From assembly GCA_003427395.1 (NCBI GenBank), contig BFEA01000815.1:140057-173671 (forward strand): DNA of 33,615 bases, in the 5' to 3' direction. Under the pieces are notes generated by a model, which saw nothing but the letters and a program-made list of their open reading frames with translations, had not been told where the DNA came from and searched no databases. Each line of letters begins with the position of its first letter. Position 1 is the first letter of the stretch. This document shows positions 8,799 through 18,825 of this stretch, piece after piece. Source of the DNA: Chara braunii. Taxonomy: Eukaryota; Streptophyta; Charophyceae; Charales; Characeae. The translations under genes and the position numbers were made by a program.

Positions 8799-11766
8799 GG
8801 GGAATCTTTTCATTGCAACTGAGTTTCAGTGAACGATATCCGGAGAAGCCGCCAAAGGTCAGATTCATATCTGAAGTGTTTCATCCAAATGGTAAGATAT
8901 ACTTCTTGATGGTCGACCAAGCCCTCGTATTAAACAGAAAGAAAGAAATTAAGAAAGTTAAAAAAAAAAAAGCTTGATCAGGCTTGATGAAAGATGCAGG
9001 CAGTTTGTTTGTCTCAGTTCCAGTTGAGAGGAAGGATGGGATAAACAAGTGCCAGGAGAGTATGAAAAGGTCTTCTTTCCTTTCTGTTTTTTTTTTTTTA
9101 ATCAGTTTTCGGCACGGGAGGTTGTTCTGCTAATGGGCACGGGAGTTTATTCGGCGAATGTACTTGTTCAAAAAGGAAAAGAGGGAAAGGACTTCAAAGA
9201 AGTGATGGGCAATTTGCAACTGTTTTTTTATGGTTTCATCTATTCCTGAGTCATTTGCGCTTATCAAGCCGTTTCGAATCATGATATCATCGACGTGATG
9301 CTCACCAACTGTGGGTGACGGAGGATATTCACACAACGTCTTGTCCTGGTTGATTGCAGTTTATAGAGATGGAACCCTTTGTATGGACATCATTCAAGAG
9401 GCATGGTCGCCGTGTCACAATGTCAGCACCATTCTCACGTCAATCCAGGTCAGCTTCTGGGTCTCATACTATGGTGCCAGCTTTCCTTCTACCACGTCTT
9501 CATGGTTCTTTTCTTTTTTTCCGATTATTTATTACGACCACCACTTTTTTAACTGTTGTGAATCCTCCTCCTCCTCCTCCTGCTTCTTCTTCTTCTTCTT
9601 CTTCTTCTTCTTCTTCTTCTTTGTCATGTTCGTCTTTATGGCCATCTTCTTCGTTTTCTTTTCCTTCCTCCCAACCCCCCCCTCTTCTTCTCCTCCCCCC
9701 TCTTCTTCTCCTTCTTCCTCTTCCTCTTCGTCTTTCTTCGTCTTCGCCTTCATCTTCGTCTTTTTTGTCTTCGTCTTTCTTCGTCTGTGACTTCATCTTC
9801 ATCTGTCTTCGTCTTTGTCTTCCTTTTTGTCTTCGTCTTTGTCTTCGTCTTCGTCTTCGTCTTCCTTTTCGTCTTCGTCTTCGTCTTCGTCTTCTTCTTT
9901 CGTCCTCCTCCTCCTCCTCCTCCTCCTCCTCCTTCTTCTTCATCTTCTTCTTCTTCTTCTTCTTCTTCTTCTCTTCTTCTTCTTCTTCTTCTTCTTCTTC
10001 TTCTTCCACCTGCTGCTGCTGCTGCTGGCTCTTTTTTTATCTGGAAGATTTGGACCATTTCTCAATTTATGCAGCAGCATGTCATCCTTGTGCAGGGGCT
10101 ATGCTGATCTTCTCTTTACCGTTCCAATTTTAACGGACGTCCCGAAGGGCAAGCTGCTGGTGGTTCTGATTCTTTCTGATTCTGATTTTCTGCCGCACTG
10201 CCTCATCCGAGTCCTCTTCATTGCCCACCTGCTGCTGCCGCTGCTTTTCTTTGTTGCCTGTTCGATTTACGATTTCTCACTTGAAAGTGTGTTTATCGGT
10301 CCGCCGTCGGTGCATGTGCAGAGCCTTTTGACTGATGCGAACCCTTCGAGTCCAGCGAACCCTGAAGCTGCTGAGATGTATCTGAACGATCGGCGGACTT
10401 TTAATAGGTGAGGAAGTCATCTCTCTGGATGTTAGCTGTACTCTGACAATGGCTTGTGTTCAAGTCAGAATTTTTCTGACCCATCTCTCCTTCGTCCGTT
10501 TTCGATTTGTTTTTTTACAAAAACAGCTGATATCAAGTGCAGTATCCCCCTCTTCCAAATTCCAATTTACAGCGTTAAAGCACTCACTCACAAACATGTC
10601 TCCCTCTCTTCCAATTTACAACGTTAAAGTTAAAGCACTGGTACCTCCGCCATTGTTGGGAAATCACTGAAACTGGTTTGTTCCCGAAGAGTGTGGAGGC
10701 CGGGCCCCGATGACGGCTGCCATTCATAAGTCCCATCAGCGGCCGTCGTTTCGATTTTGCATCCTAAAAGGTCGGAGGCCCACCCGAAGCCCGCTATTTT
10801 AGTATTTTCCCAATTTGTCAATTTGGACTGCGAACGCTGTAAATTGACCCACATCGAATGTGTGATAATCACAGCTGCATGCCTTTCTTTTTTTTTTTTT
10901 TTTTTTTTTTTTGGTGGCTGGCTCAATCGTACATGCATGCGACTGCAGATAGATAGGTCATGAATTCAAATCGTGATGGATGCAATGACGTTAAGGCCCT
11001 TAAGGGGTATCCACTTTTGGAGAAACAGAAAAGAAAAAGAAGACAATTACAGCCGCGAAAGCAGCCAGCGTTCAGTGTGAGAGCCCACAGCAATCGTCAT
11101 CGTCATTGATTCATCGTGTGTGTATTGTGTGAATTGTATTGTTATGCGCAAACACACGTGCTTGTGAGCCCACCTGCACATCGATTCCTCTTGTATTGTA
11201 CATGTTGCATTGTTTTGTGAACACGGACATGCTTGTGAGGCCACGTACCTGTAAGCGAATATATAGAAGGCTTAATTAAATTGAAATCCTGTCTTCTTCG
11301 CTTCGTGGATGACCAAAGAAGTCGCATTATGAAAGCCAAGCATGCATGACCAATGCAGAGAATGAATGGCCAAGCAGGTATGCCCCCATGCAAATGTGTG
11401 TGTGCTGGGTTTGCGCATGCTTAACTGGCTGGACCAATTACCGTCTTCACCCGAATGCAACACACGGTCATTATTGATGTATTTAGACTGAAAGACACCC
11501 CAAATGCAGCACAGCTATAATGACTGTATGTTGTATCCGGGTGACGACGGCAGTCTTAACATGTGTCCACTGATCTGTTACGCTCTTGCTCTCAGTTGGT
11601 CAGCACTTGATCGTTTTTTGAACTTTTTTCTCACTTGATCGTTTTCTCTCGCTTGGTCGTTTTATCTCTTCGTTTTTCCTTGTGTGTGTGTGGGTGGGTG
11701 TGTTGTCTTTTTGCCGGCAGGATTGTGCGTCGCTGCGCACAAAAGAGTCTGGAAGCTCCTGTCTGA
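8799..11766 (+). CDS. Ubiquitin-conjugating enzyme E2, RAD6/UBC2 class (3' exons)
   Basis: E2 enzymes take ubiquitin from E1 onto a catalytic cysteine and pass it to substrates with an E3; the RAD6 class acts in histone H2B and PCNA ubiquitination. Four exons join in phase: 8799-8891, 9360-9448, 10322-10407 and 11721-11766 (stop TGA 11764-11766). All introns between them are GT-AG. Exon 1 seen here encodes the core beta sheet ([19 protein letters not shown], then FISEVFHPN). Exon 2 holds the catalytic cysteine in [12 protein letters not shown] and the following WSP. Exon 3 holds [19 protein letters not shown]. Exon 4 encodes the last helix, ending SLEAPV. The HPN motif is present, its N codon just before the first splice. 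About 50 N-terminal residues (helix 1 and the strand before GG) are missing, so their exon(s) lie in an unrecognised place or outside the window. The exons carry no stops or frameshifts, so the gene may be functional. Assignment to RAD6 class rests on the PNPxSPANxEAA-type region. Confidence 0.87.
9566..10010 (+). repeat. Compound (TCC)n/(TTC)n/(TCGTCT)n microsatellite
   Basis: A pyrimidine-only tract, nearly uninterrupted. Subtypes change from TCC to TTC to CTTCGT and back to TTC. Read on the other strand it is a purine (AGA)n tail directly downstream of the antisense U6 copy. Confidence 0.9.
10045..10152 (-). pseudogene. U6 snRNA retropseudogene (antisense within E2 intron)
   Basis: On the minus strand: TTGCCCTTCGGGACGTCCG, TTAAAATTGGAACG, the ACAGAG-box region altered to GTAAAGAGAAGATCAGC, ATAGCCCCTGCACAAGGATGAC, a small insertion in the CACGCAC region, then AAATTGAGAAATGGTCC. 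A short A-rich tail (ATAAAAAAAGAG) follows. Flanks share GCTGCTGG at 10021-10028 and 10153-10160, a likely target-site duplication, although the left copy sits in a CTG repeat, which weakens it. The altered ACAGAG box (AAAGAG) argues against a functional U6. Confidence 0.85.
10912..11050 (+). mobile_element. tRNA-derived SINE-like segment
   Basis: An A-box-like TGGCTCAATCGTA (about 10920) and a B-box-like ATGAATTCAAATC (about 10962) lie at tRNA-like spacing, followed by an A-rich stretch at about 11026-11045. The GGTCATG..TTCAA block before the B box is shared with the SINE at 33124-33527. The 5' side abuts a T run. Cloverleaf pairing is poor, so it is at best an old copy. Confidence 0.45.
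11440..11551. mobile_element. Foldback MITE, copy 1
   Basis: A 112-bp sequence that folds back on itself. The left arm starts ACCGTCTTCACCCGAATGCA and continues to CGGTCATTAT. The right arm, reverse-complemented, starts GCCGTCGTCACCCGGATACA and continues to CAGTCATTATAGCTG. Related copies lie at 16534-16641 and 20071-20176. There is no coding capacity. It sits in the last intron of the E2 gene. Confidence 0.75.
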
Positions 11767-11970
11767 TTATAGTAATAGCCATTTGGAATCGAATGGAAAG
11801 CATATTCAGGAGAGCCAATACGGTCATGTAGATGGTCTTTTTTTTTTCTTATCAAGCCTGTCCATAGCCTGCAGCCAACCATCTCGATGGCTCTGGCCAT
11901 GTCCCCATTTCCCCTGCCAGCTTTGCCTGCTCATTCTCCGCTTCGGGGACTTCGATCTTTCCGCATGTGG

Positions 11971-12240
11971 GACTCAGTGGCATATCCTTCAGTGCCAGGG
12001 AGAGCATGTAATACCCACAAGAAAGAGAGGGAGGGAAAGCAGAAATGGGGAAGGGTGGTGTGCTTGGGTGTGTGTGTTGGGGGAGGGGGGGGGTGTAAGA
12101 AGAAGAATTAGCAGGAAAGTGAAATCTGGCTCAGTGACATTGCTTAGTGCCAGGGAGAGCATGGAAGCTCCAGAAGAAAAGGTTTGTTGGGGGGAGGGGA
12201 GGGGGGAAGGAGAAGAAGATGTAAGCGGAGAATGAAATCT
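11971..12240 (+). repeat. Imperfect direct duplication with G-rich cores
   Basis: AGTGCCAGGGAGAGCATG occurs at about 11991 and 12149. Each is followed by an AAGAAA-type purine stretch, a G-rich run (GGGGGAGGGGGGGG and GGGGGGAGGGGAGGGGGG) and GTGAAATCT/ATGAAATCT. The pair lies just 3' of the E2 stop codon and may be in its 3' transcript. Confidence 0.65.
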
Positions 12241-13019
12241 ATGACTGTGACGCAGAAGGGAAGTTGGGGAGGAGGAGGAGGAGGAGGAGGAGGAGCCTGG
12301 AGAGTGATGCTCTGTGCTGCTCTGTCAGGAAATTTTACATCGAGACTGCTAGATTTACACGGTGCTGAACCCATTTGGAGATTCTGGATTTGTCGCTGAT
12401 CCACGAAAGAACACTTTTTTGAAGTTCCTTGTGGAAGTTTCGAAGTTGAGCTTCGGCATATCTCTATTCTGGTGATGCGTTCTTCTGCATGCCCCAGACA
12501 GCCCGTATTGCCGGATTTGGCAGAGGGTGGGTTTTGCAATGACCACAAGAAGCGGCATGCCGCTTGAGCTTCCCATGATTTGAGCTGGCGATATCGACTT
12601 CGACTTCCTTTTCCTGCTCGGTGAGGGAGTGATGCGATCCATACCTTGAGCAGGCATAGCTCCTCTGCGCGCTCCCATTTTATTTTTACAATTCAAAACC
12701 TCAAAGGTATTGATTGGACGGAAGTTACGGAACCCGTTCGCTTGCAGCTTTGTCACTGCAGCGGTGAGGTTGGGAAAGCGCAACTTTTGAGGCCGATAGT
12801 GGAAGCAGGGAGCAAGCAGTCAGCAGAAAGGGCATGGCATCACGCAGCTCGAACCTGGTGCTTGTGTGAGAGGTCATCGCTCAGTTCGCACCTGGTGCTT
12901 GTGTGAGCAGGTTGTACGGAAGTCACGGCACTAGAGAGTCTCTCAAGAGTGTGGAGTAAGTCTGTATTCATTTGCGCACACGCAAATGGACAAAAGAAAA
13001 AATTGTGTGCTATGTGTGC
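12241..13019. other. Region without recognised gene
   Basis: Contains (GGA)n at about 12270-12294 and a short direct repeat ACCTGGTGCTTGTGTGAG at about 12852 and 12890. A minus-strand open frame of 142 codons (12355-12783) shows no domain I recognise. Confidence 0.4.
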
Positions 13020-13407
13020 ATGCATCTAGGCTTATTTTGTCACATTCTTACATTCATGTCACGTGTATATATTATTTGGTGCTAGGGGATTACTACTTCC
13101 ATCCGTGTGTAGGTAGTAGCTACTTTGCAGTGTGCATGTACCTAGGCTAATTTCTCACATTCTTACATTCATTCATGTCTGGTGTATATATTATTGCTCG
13201 GTAATAACTAATAACTCTTACGTACTATGGAATTACTACTGCCGTCCAAGTGTAGGTACTTAATTACAAAGGACATCCATGTGTAGGTACTATGTAAGTA
13301 CTACTGTCATTCATTCAGATCATGTTTTTAATGTGTGACTATATATTGTCATATATCTATGAACTGAAAGAGCGCACTTGGCGATACAAACAGATATATA
13401 TAGCCTC

Positions 13408-13444
13408 CTGATGAGTCGGTGAAACTCCGACGAAACACTTTGTC
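13408..13444 (+). ncRNA. Hammerhead-ribozyme-like core (incomplete)
   Basis: CTGATGA (13408-13414) is followed by a perfect 5-bp stem II (GTCGG 13415-13419, CCGAC 13427-13431, 7-nt loop), GAAA (13432-13435), a possible 3-bp stem III (ACA/TGT closing CTT) and the cleavage triplet GTC at 13442-13444. That is the core order of a type I hammerhead with a short stem III. Stem I is not evident: the bases before CTGATGA (TAGCCTC) do not pair with those after GTC (ACAGCCCC). The equivalent places in the other tandem copies lack the CTGATGA half. It is either a relic or a chance match, and activity is doubtful. Confidence 0.35.
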
Positions 13445-13836
13445 ACAGCCCCTCGTTTGTTGTCCTCTTCTCCCTCTCTGCCTACGGTTTACTGGGCAGT
13501 TCTATTTGACGATATATATATATATATATAAATAATAAAATAAAAAAAAGGAAGGACGTGTTCCTATGCATAGTACTTCTGCACAAGTCATATGCACAAA
13601 GAAAAACCTTCTGAAACATTTATCCATACTTTTTAACTTTTTTTTTTTCTTTTTTTAAATATTGTCATTCATTCTTAATCTCTTATACACACCATCAGTG
13701 TTTAGTTGTTCTTCAATATACGAGATATGCAGTTAAAAGTTATGTAACTTTCCCAAAGGCATGGGTGGATGAATCTATGTTTCAGCTTTTGTGTTGCTGC
13801 TTGCTAAATGTTATCTAAACAGAATATGGCTGCATA

Positions 13837-14578
13837 CAGCCTTGCCAGGCCGAACGTACGGAGGCCCCTAAGCTGACCCCCGAACGTTCGGGCGTTTGGG
13901 TCCCCGTACGGGGCTCGAACCTGAAGGGGCTTGGACCCTGCAAAAAAATATTTTGGCACCTAAATATTATTTTTTTTTCCTGAATTTGTTTTTGTGAGTT
14001 CTTTGTGATGGAAGGTACGCCCCTGTTAATTTTGAAGCTATTCTGTTCAGCTAAAAAAAAATGACAAATCCGCAAAGATGGTGGTGTCAAAACTTGCGTG
14101 CCTACTCACTAATTTATTTTTTTTTTCTTTTCACTTTTTGTTTTTCCTTTATCTCGGGGAATGAAAAAAACTATTATTTTTTCAGACTTTATTTGTAGAT
14201 TCTCTATTATGTAAGATACACATATATAAACTTTCATGGCATTTGTCACAGCCAAAAAAAAATGAAAAATCGCCAAAGATGGTGGTGTCAAAAACGTGCT
14301 CGCCCACTCAATAATTTCGTTCTCGGTTTTTTTTTTTTTTTTTTTTTTTAAGTATTTGATTTTTATTTCAAATTTGGTAAAGAATTTGGATGTAACGTTG
14401 AGGCAAATATTGTTTAGTTTTATCTTCTGCATAACATACATTGTTTTCAGATTTGTTAGAATTTTTTTTTTTTTCTGGTCCGCGTTCGGTCGAACGGTTG
14501 AACGCGTCGAGAGGGGGTGCCGAACGTTCGGGCGTTCGGGTTCAGACGTTCAGCCCGCCTCGAACGCCGACAACCCTG
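13837..14578 (+). mobile_element. Non-autonomous hAT-type DNA transposon (742 bp)
   Basis: The insertion interrupts a copy of the local tandem repeat, whose sequence continues on the far side. It is flanked by a perfect 8-bp TSD, GCTGCATA (13829-13836 and 14579-14586), the length hAT elements make. The ends form imperfect terminal inverted repeats: the left end begins CAGCCTTGCC and the right end, reverse-complemented, begins CAGGGTTGTC, in the CAG(G/T)G style of hAT. Subterminal GAACGTTCGGGCGTT motifs occur near both ends (about 13882 and 14522). Inside is an imperfect duplication of about 200 bp (see separate entry). No transposase is encoded. Confidence 0.85.
13950..14320 (+). repeat. Internal ~200-bp duplication in the hAT element
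   Basis: AAAAAAAAATGACAAATCCG with CAAAGATGGTGGTGTCAAAA (about 14053-14093) matches AAAAAAAAATGAAAAATCG with CAAAGATGGTGGTGTCAAAA (about 14254-14293). Each is followed by a CTCACTAATTT/CTCAATAATTT block. Confidence 0.75.
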
Positions 14579-15490
14579 GCTGCATATATTTAGGCTGATT
14601 TTGCATATCCATATATTCCTATATCACATACATATTCCTCTGGAATATATATGTGTAATAATTAGACTCCAAAACATTATGCGACAGCCTCTCGTTCATT
14701 TTTTTTCCTCTTCTCCCTCTCTCTGCGTACAATTCATCGACCGGTTCTCCATGATGATATATCGTACTTCCTTCGCAAAACAAAAGAAGGAAAAACGTGT
14801 GATTATACGTTGTACTTTTGCACAAGTCATACACACAAAGAAAAAACCTTTTAAAGCATTTATCCATACTTTTAAGTTTTAAACCTTTTTTTTTTTTTAA
14901 TATTGCCATTCATTCTTAATCTCTTATACACCATCAATATTTAGTTGTTCTTCAATATAAAAGATATGTTGTTACAACTTACAAGTTATATAACTTTCAC
15001 AAAGGCACGGGTGCAAACGTTTGTGTTGCTGCTTGCAAAACGTTATCTAAACAAAGTATGGTTGAAAGTATTTGGGTCGATTTTGCATATCCTTATATTC
15101 CTATCTCACATACATATTCCTCTGTAATATTTGTGTGTAATAATTAGACTCCGACAAAATAGTCCGCAACAGCCCCTCGTTCATTTCTTGTCCTCTTCTC
15201 CTTTTTTTTCCCTACGATTCTCCCACTAGTTCTCTATGATAATATATACTACTTTCTTTGCACGCATGAAGAAATGCCTTCTAAGTTCGAAATTTGTAGT
15301 TTCTTCTTCTTCTTCTTTTTAAGGGTTCTTTGTAGCTGTGAATCTAAAGGCTTTCATCCATTCAAACCATGTGTACCATACAAGAAATGTACTTCTCTCC
15401 ATTTACAAAGTTCAAACGCACAAAGAAAAACCTTCTAAACTTTTTATCCATATTTTTTAACTGCCATTGATTTATAATTTTATATGCATC

Positions 15491-16168
15491 CATTACATTA
15501 TTGTCCAAACCACCAGGCTACATAGTGGCTGAGGTGCCAGTTCAATCTCATTCGATTGAGTTGGATAAAAAAGAGTTGCAAATACGAAGTGGTTTGTTCC
15601 ACCAATAGTTCATTTGATGGTTGACCTAATGTACTCGGGTCGTAGGTTACTGAAAGATTTTAATTAAATCCACAATGAAAAATTGTGAACTAACCCGAGT
15701 GAGTTGCAAAATACAGCGCGAGAACGATGATGTTTGCCAATTGCGCGCCGAGCTTTGCCAAAACGCCAGTGTGGGAATTTTTCCTGTTCTTTTCGATGGC
15801 ATTTGAACTTTTTGGAACGATTTCTTTTCGATTCTCAAGTTTTCCTCCGTGGTGTACTTGCAGTGTAAATGTTGTTCAATACCAATAATATATGCAAATA
15901 CCACCTTGAAAAAAAAAAGGTTCGACTTGCCTTTGTTTTTTATGAATTCGTACTATTTCATAGTGATTTCGCATATTGGGTGAGGTTTTGTGATACTTTT
16001 TTCTTTTGGAGAGGTTTCTAATACTAAGTATACGAGGTTATGCATTTGTGGGCCTTTTTTTCTATCCAAGGCACATGGGAATGTATACAAGTTGCGTTTG
16101 CGTACGCAACAAACAAAATGGGAGAAAAGGATGTGGAGTTGTAATGTTGCGTACTGGCGGGAGAAGGG
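15491..16168. other. AT-rich DNA, no recognised gene
   Basis: A weak A-box/B-box-like pair of words occurs at about 15524-15553, but the two are too close for a tRNA. No protein domain is recognisable. Confidence 0.4.
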
Positions 16169-16296
16169 NNNNNNNNNNNNNNNNNNNNNNNNNNNNNNNN
16201 NNNNNNNNNNNNNNNNNNNNNNNNNNNNNNNNNNNNNNNNNNNNNNNNNNNNNNNNNNNNNNNNNNNNNNNNNNNNNNNNNNNNNNNNNNNNNNNN
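16169..16296. other. Assembly gap (128 N)
   Basis: A run of N between GGGAGAAGGG and a G run. Frames spanning it are meaningless. Confidence 0.99.
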
Positions 16297-16458
16297 GGGG
16301 GGGAGGTTTATTTACATCGTGTATACATTTGCTCAAAGCTTTATTCTGATAGATCTCTCCAGTTTTGCTTTCCTTTTTTTCTTTTTTCCCTAACACCATT
16401 TGTATGCTTACATCCAAGTGCACACCTGGCACGGGCACTATACATTCATGCGAGTGTG

Positions 16459-16462
<4 letters not shown>

Positions 16463-16507
<45 letters not shown>
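16463..16507 (+). repeat. (GA)n microsatellite
   Basis: About 22 GA units. Confidence 0.97.
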
Positions 16508-16509
<2 letters not shown>

Positions 16510-16533
16510 CCAACGAAACAAAAAGAGTTCTCC

Positions 16534-16641
16534 ACCTTCGTCCACCAAATTCAACACAGGGTCATTATAGTTGTATTTAGGTTGAAAGTTATTCCAAATA
16601 CAGTTATAATGACCGCACGTTTTATTCGGGGGAAGAAGATA
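16534..16641. mobile_element. Foldback MITE, copy 2
   Basis: Near-palindromic: the GGTCATTATAGTTGTATTT block on the left is answered by AAATACAGTTATAATGACC on the right. The outer arms (ACCTTCGTCCACC and GGGGGAAGAAGATAGG) are more diverged. The arms and the central TTGAAAG block match the copy at 11440-11551. Confidence 0.75.
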
Positions 16642-17020
16642 GGCCCACAATGAGTTTTCCCCTTTTATGATTTCTTTTGATTTTTCCTTAATCCCAAGCA
16701 AAGCAGTGAAGTGTGGTGAGGATATTCACTCAGGAGTCCCACAATCACTGATGTCAGCCCAAACCTACAATTGTGGTTTTAGTTTTTAAGTGTATCGTAT
16801 TTAACAGTGTGTGGAAAGGATTTACTCACAGCAGTTTTCATAGATTGAGTACATATTTCAAAGCGGGGCGGTTTTTGCGGGTATGAAGTTATCCGTTCAA
16901 ATCTGTGTGATGGAGGCAGACTGTCCGGCTCTGACAAACACACAACCGTGCGTGACGCAGCAACTCATGTGCGGATGAACACCTCAAAACTCGACTCTCT
17001 GATCGTTTTCAAACAATTTT
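16642..17020. other. Intergenic DNA, no recognised gene
   Basis: AT-rich sequence. An isolated B-box-like CCGTTCAAATC lies at about 16889; no A box was seen at the right distance. Confidence 0.4.
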
Positions 17021-17027
17021 CCCTTAC

Positions 17028-17095
17028 GCCCACGTGGCTCAGGTGGCAGAGCATTTCCTTTATAAGGGAAAGGTCGTCCGTTCAAGCCCAAATGT
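17028..17095 (+). pseudogene. tRNA-like sequence / tRNA-derived SINE head
   Basis: An A box (TGGCTCAGGTGGCAGAGC) and a B-box-like CCGTTCAAGCCC lie at tRNA spacing. The anticodon arm is well formed: TTTCC and GGGAA enclose the 7-nt loop TTTATAA, giving anticodon TAT. However, the T stem does not pair and no 3' acceptor strand complements the 5' end. It is followed by a small hairpin (ACTCCTC..GAGGAGT). I read it as a tRNA-derived retroposon head or pseudo-tRNA, not a working tRNA-Ile. Confidence 0.5.
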
Positions 17096-18825
17096 AGAAA
17101 GACTCCTCGGAGTAAGCGGAGGAGTAGGACAAAAACTTGTTACCAAAGCCTACACGTTATGATATTTATAGGAATCTAAACCATTAAAGACCATCAGTAC
17201 CTTCCTGGCCACGTTATTGGGTGTATATTTTGCCCAACTTCCACGCCTATTTTGTTTGATGTTAGGCAGTTGGCCCTCGACAACATTGTGGCAGGCGACC
17301 GAGAGCATCTAATGGTTGTGCGATAGAAGACTATGAACTTCACTCCATCACTCTCGACATGCACAAAAGATAAAAAAATTGGCAATATATATTTTTAGGT
17401 TATAACAAAGGGTTCTATCTTATTTTGAATATTTGGAGAGTAGTGGAGCGGACCCTATGTTGTACAGCACTACCACCATCTCACCCTGCGAAGATATAGA
17501 TGACCGAAAAAGAATCGATCCAGGTGGTTGGCAGAGATGTTTGATTTTCTTCATGTGAAGGCCAAGGTGCCAAATTTGTTCAGGTTGTAATGCTTAGAAG
17601 TCTAGCCCAATGAGAACTTTGTACTTCAATACTTATTTATTTATTTATTTTTCTTAAAGTCACGTGGGGCTGCTAGGGGGGGTGTACTTCACACATGTTT
17701 AATGTTTAATCTTTAGAGTCTTAAGTATTTGAAGTCGGATAAACAAAACTTATTAGAATGGGAGTTAGACAATATTTAAGATTAAAAATAAAACAAAATT
17801 GGATTGTTTGTTTCCTCCAGATTATCCATTGTATATTTAATGAATTTCATTCTCGCAAATAGTGAAGTATAAAAATCACTTGTCTAACACGACAATGAGT
17901 TTACCATTTTCATCAGCAAACAACGAAACCTTTTTAATCTCAACCTTCCACCATCGTCACTACTTTGCCACCATTTTTTCCTTCTGCAACCGTTAACATG
18001 CCATAATTTTCAGGGGTTGGGCTATTGGAACAAAATAGTTGGCAACACCAGGCAAAAGGAGGCTCACGCTGATTCAATATTTTTTTGGCGCGAAGAACGT
18101 TTCCAGGGTTAGAAATATGTTAATCAATAGTATTGGTGGTGTAATAACAAGTAGACTTTTCGACCTAATGCGGCCTTGAAATAATACATTTTTGTCAACA
18201 TCCATTGATTTCACACTCGTATTTGTTTCGGGTGTAGTACCGCTGGAAAAAAAAAATGATCTTATAAGATATTTGTGAATCTTGCTCTCACTTGGGATTA
18301 CATTTTTTTCTTTATAGTGACACTTATTTTTCTATCCAACAGAATAAGAAATTTGAGAAATCGATTGTAAGCTAAAAAAGTGTACGATGCTCTAATCCAC
18401 ATGGAGGATGATAAAACTTATGGGCTCAATTTCTTTTGTAAGAAAATTTGCCACACTTTTAGACAATATTTTACTAAGACCTTCATAGGTAATTAATGCA
18501 ATATGGGTGGAAAGATCGATAGGGGCGTTATTCTCTAATGGAGTAGCATCAGTCCTATATAATCAGGAAAGAAGATAACTCATGCGAAGCTATTGAACTA
18601 TCATCATGCTGACCACTTCATTAAAGATAGCAATCAACACTTTAGCCAAATGGGGGATGTTCTTATGGCATTTTTTATCTTCTTTGACAGGTGTTATAAG
18701 AATATGAGGAAGCATAGTACCTCTCATTCCGCAAACGTTGTGCGACCCTAACGCCCGTGCTCCACACTAAAATAGTTATGGGACGATGAGAAAAATGGGC
18801 TAGGGGCAAAATAAGGAAGAAAATC
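17096..18825. other. AT-rich intergenic DNA, no recognised gene
   Basis: No frame shows a recognisable domain. A (TTAT)n-like run lies at about 17632-17650. The sequence looks like decayed non-coding or old transposon DNA. Confidence 0.45.

Larger units (their letters stand above)
9449..10321 (+). other. E2 intron with (TCT)n tract and antisense U6 copy
   Basis: GT at 9449-9450, AG at 10320-10321. Most of the intron is pyrimidine-rich simple repeat: CTT/CTC and TCGTCTT-type units from about 9560 to 10010, followed by (CTG)n and a U6 retropseudogene in antisense orientation. Very long frames of E/K/R or S/F/L here come from the simple repeat. Confidence 0.85.
10408..11720 (+). other. Last intron of the E2 gene
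   Basis: GT at 10408-10409, acceptor GGCAG at 11716-11720. It contains a 26-base T run (about 10886-10911), a tRNA-like retroposon segment and a foldback MITE. It also has a local duplication of the words TTCCAATTTACARCGTTAAAG (about 10557 and 10609). Confidence 0.8.
13020..15490 (+). repeat. Degenerate tandem repeat array (unit about 0.48 kb)
   Basis: Copies start with a TTAGGCTGATTTTGCATATCC-like block (about 13026, 13143, 14588, 15072). They then carry ATTCCTCTG..ATATAT, CAGCCCCTCGTTCATT, TCCTCTTCTCC, GCACAAGTCATA, CACAAAGAAAAACCTT, TTTATCCATACTTTT, ATTCTTAATCTCTTATACA and GTTGCTGCTTGC blocks in the same order. The copy beginning at 13143 is longer and interrupted by a hAT element. The last copy (15072-15490) is partly eroded. 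Confidence 0.8.

Noticed and set aside
9500-10133. Long open frames (up to 259 codons) of S/F/L or E/K/R residues
   Set aside because: They are translations of pyrimidine/purine microsatellites inside an E2 intron.
12355-12783. Minus-strand 142-codon frame
   Set aside because: No recognised motif, splice support or codon pattern; probably chance.
15500-15560. tRNA-like words TAGTGGCTGAGG and CCAGTTCAATCTC
   Set aside because: The A-box-like and B-box-like words nearly touch, leaving no room for an anticodon arm.
15990-16653. Frames of 119-215 codons across the assembly gap
   Set aside because: They read through 128 N and a GA microsatellite.
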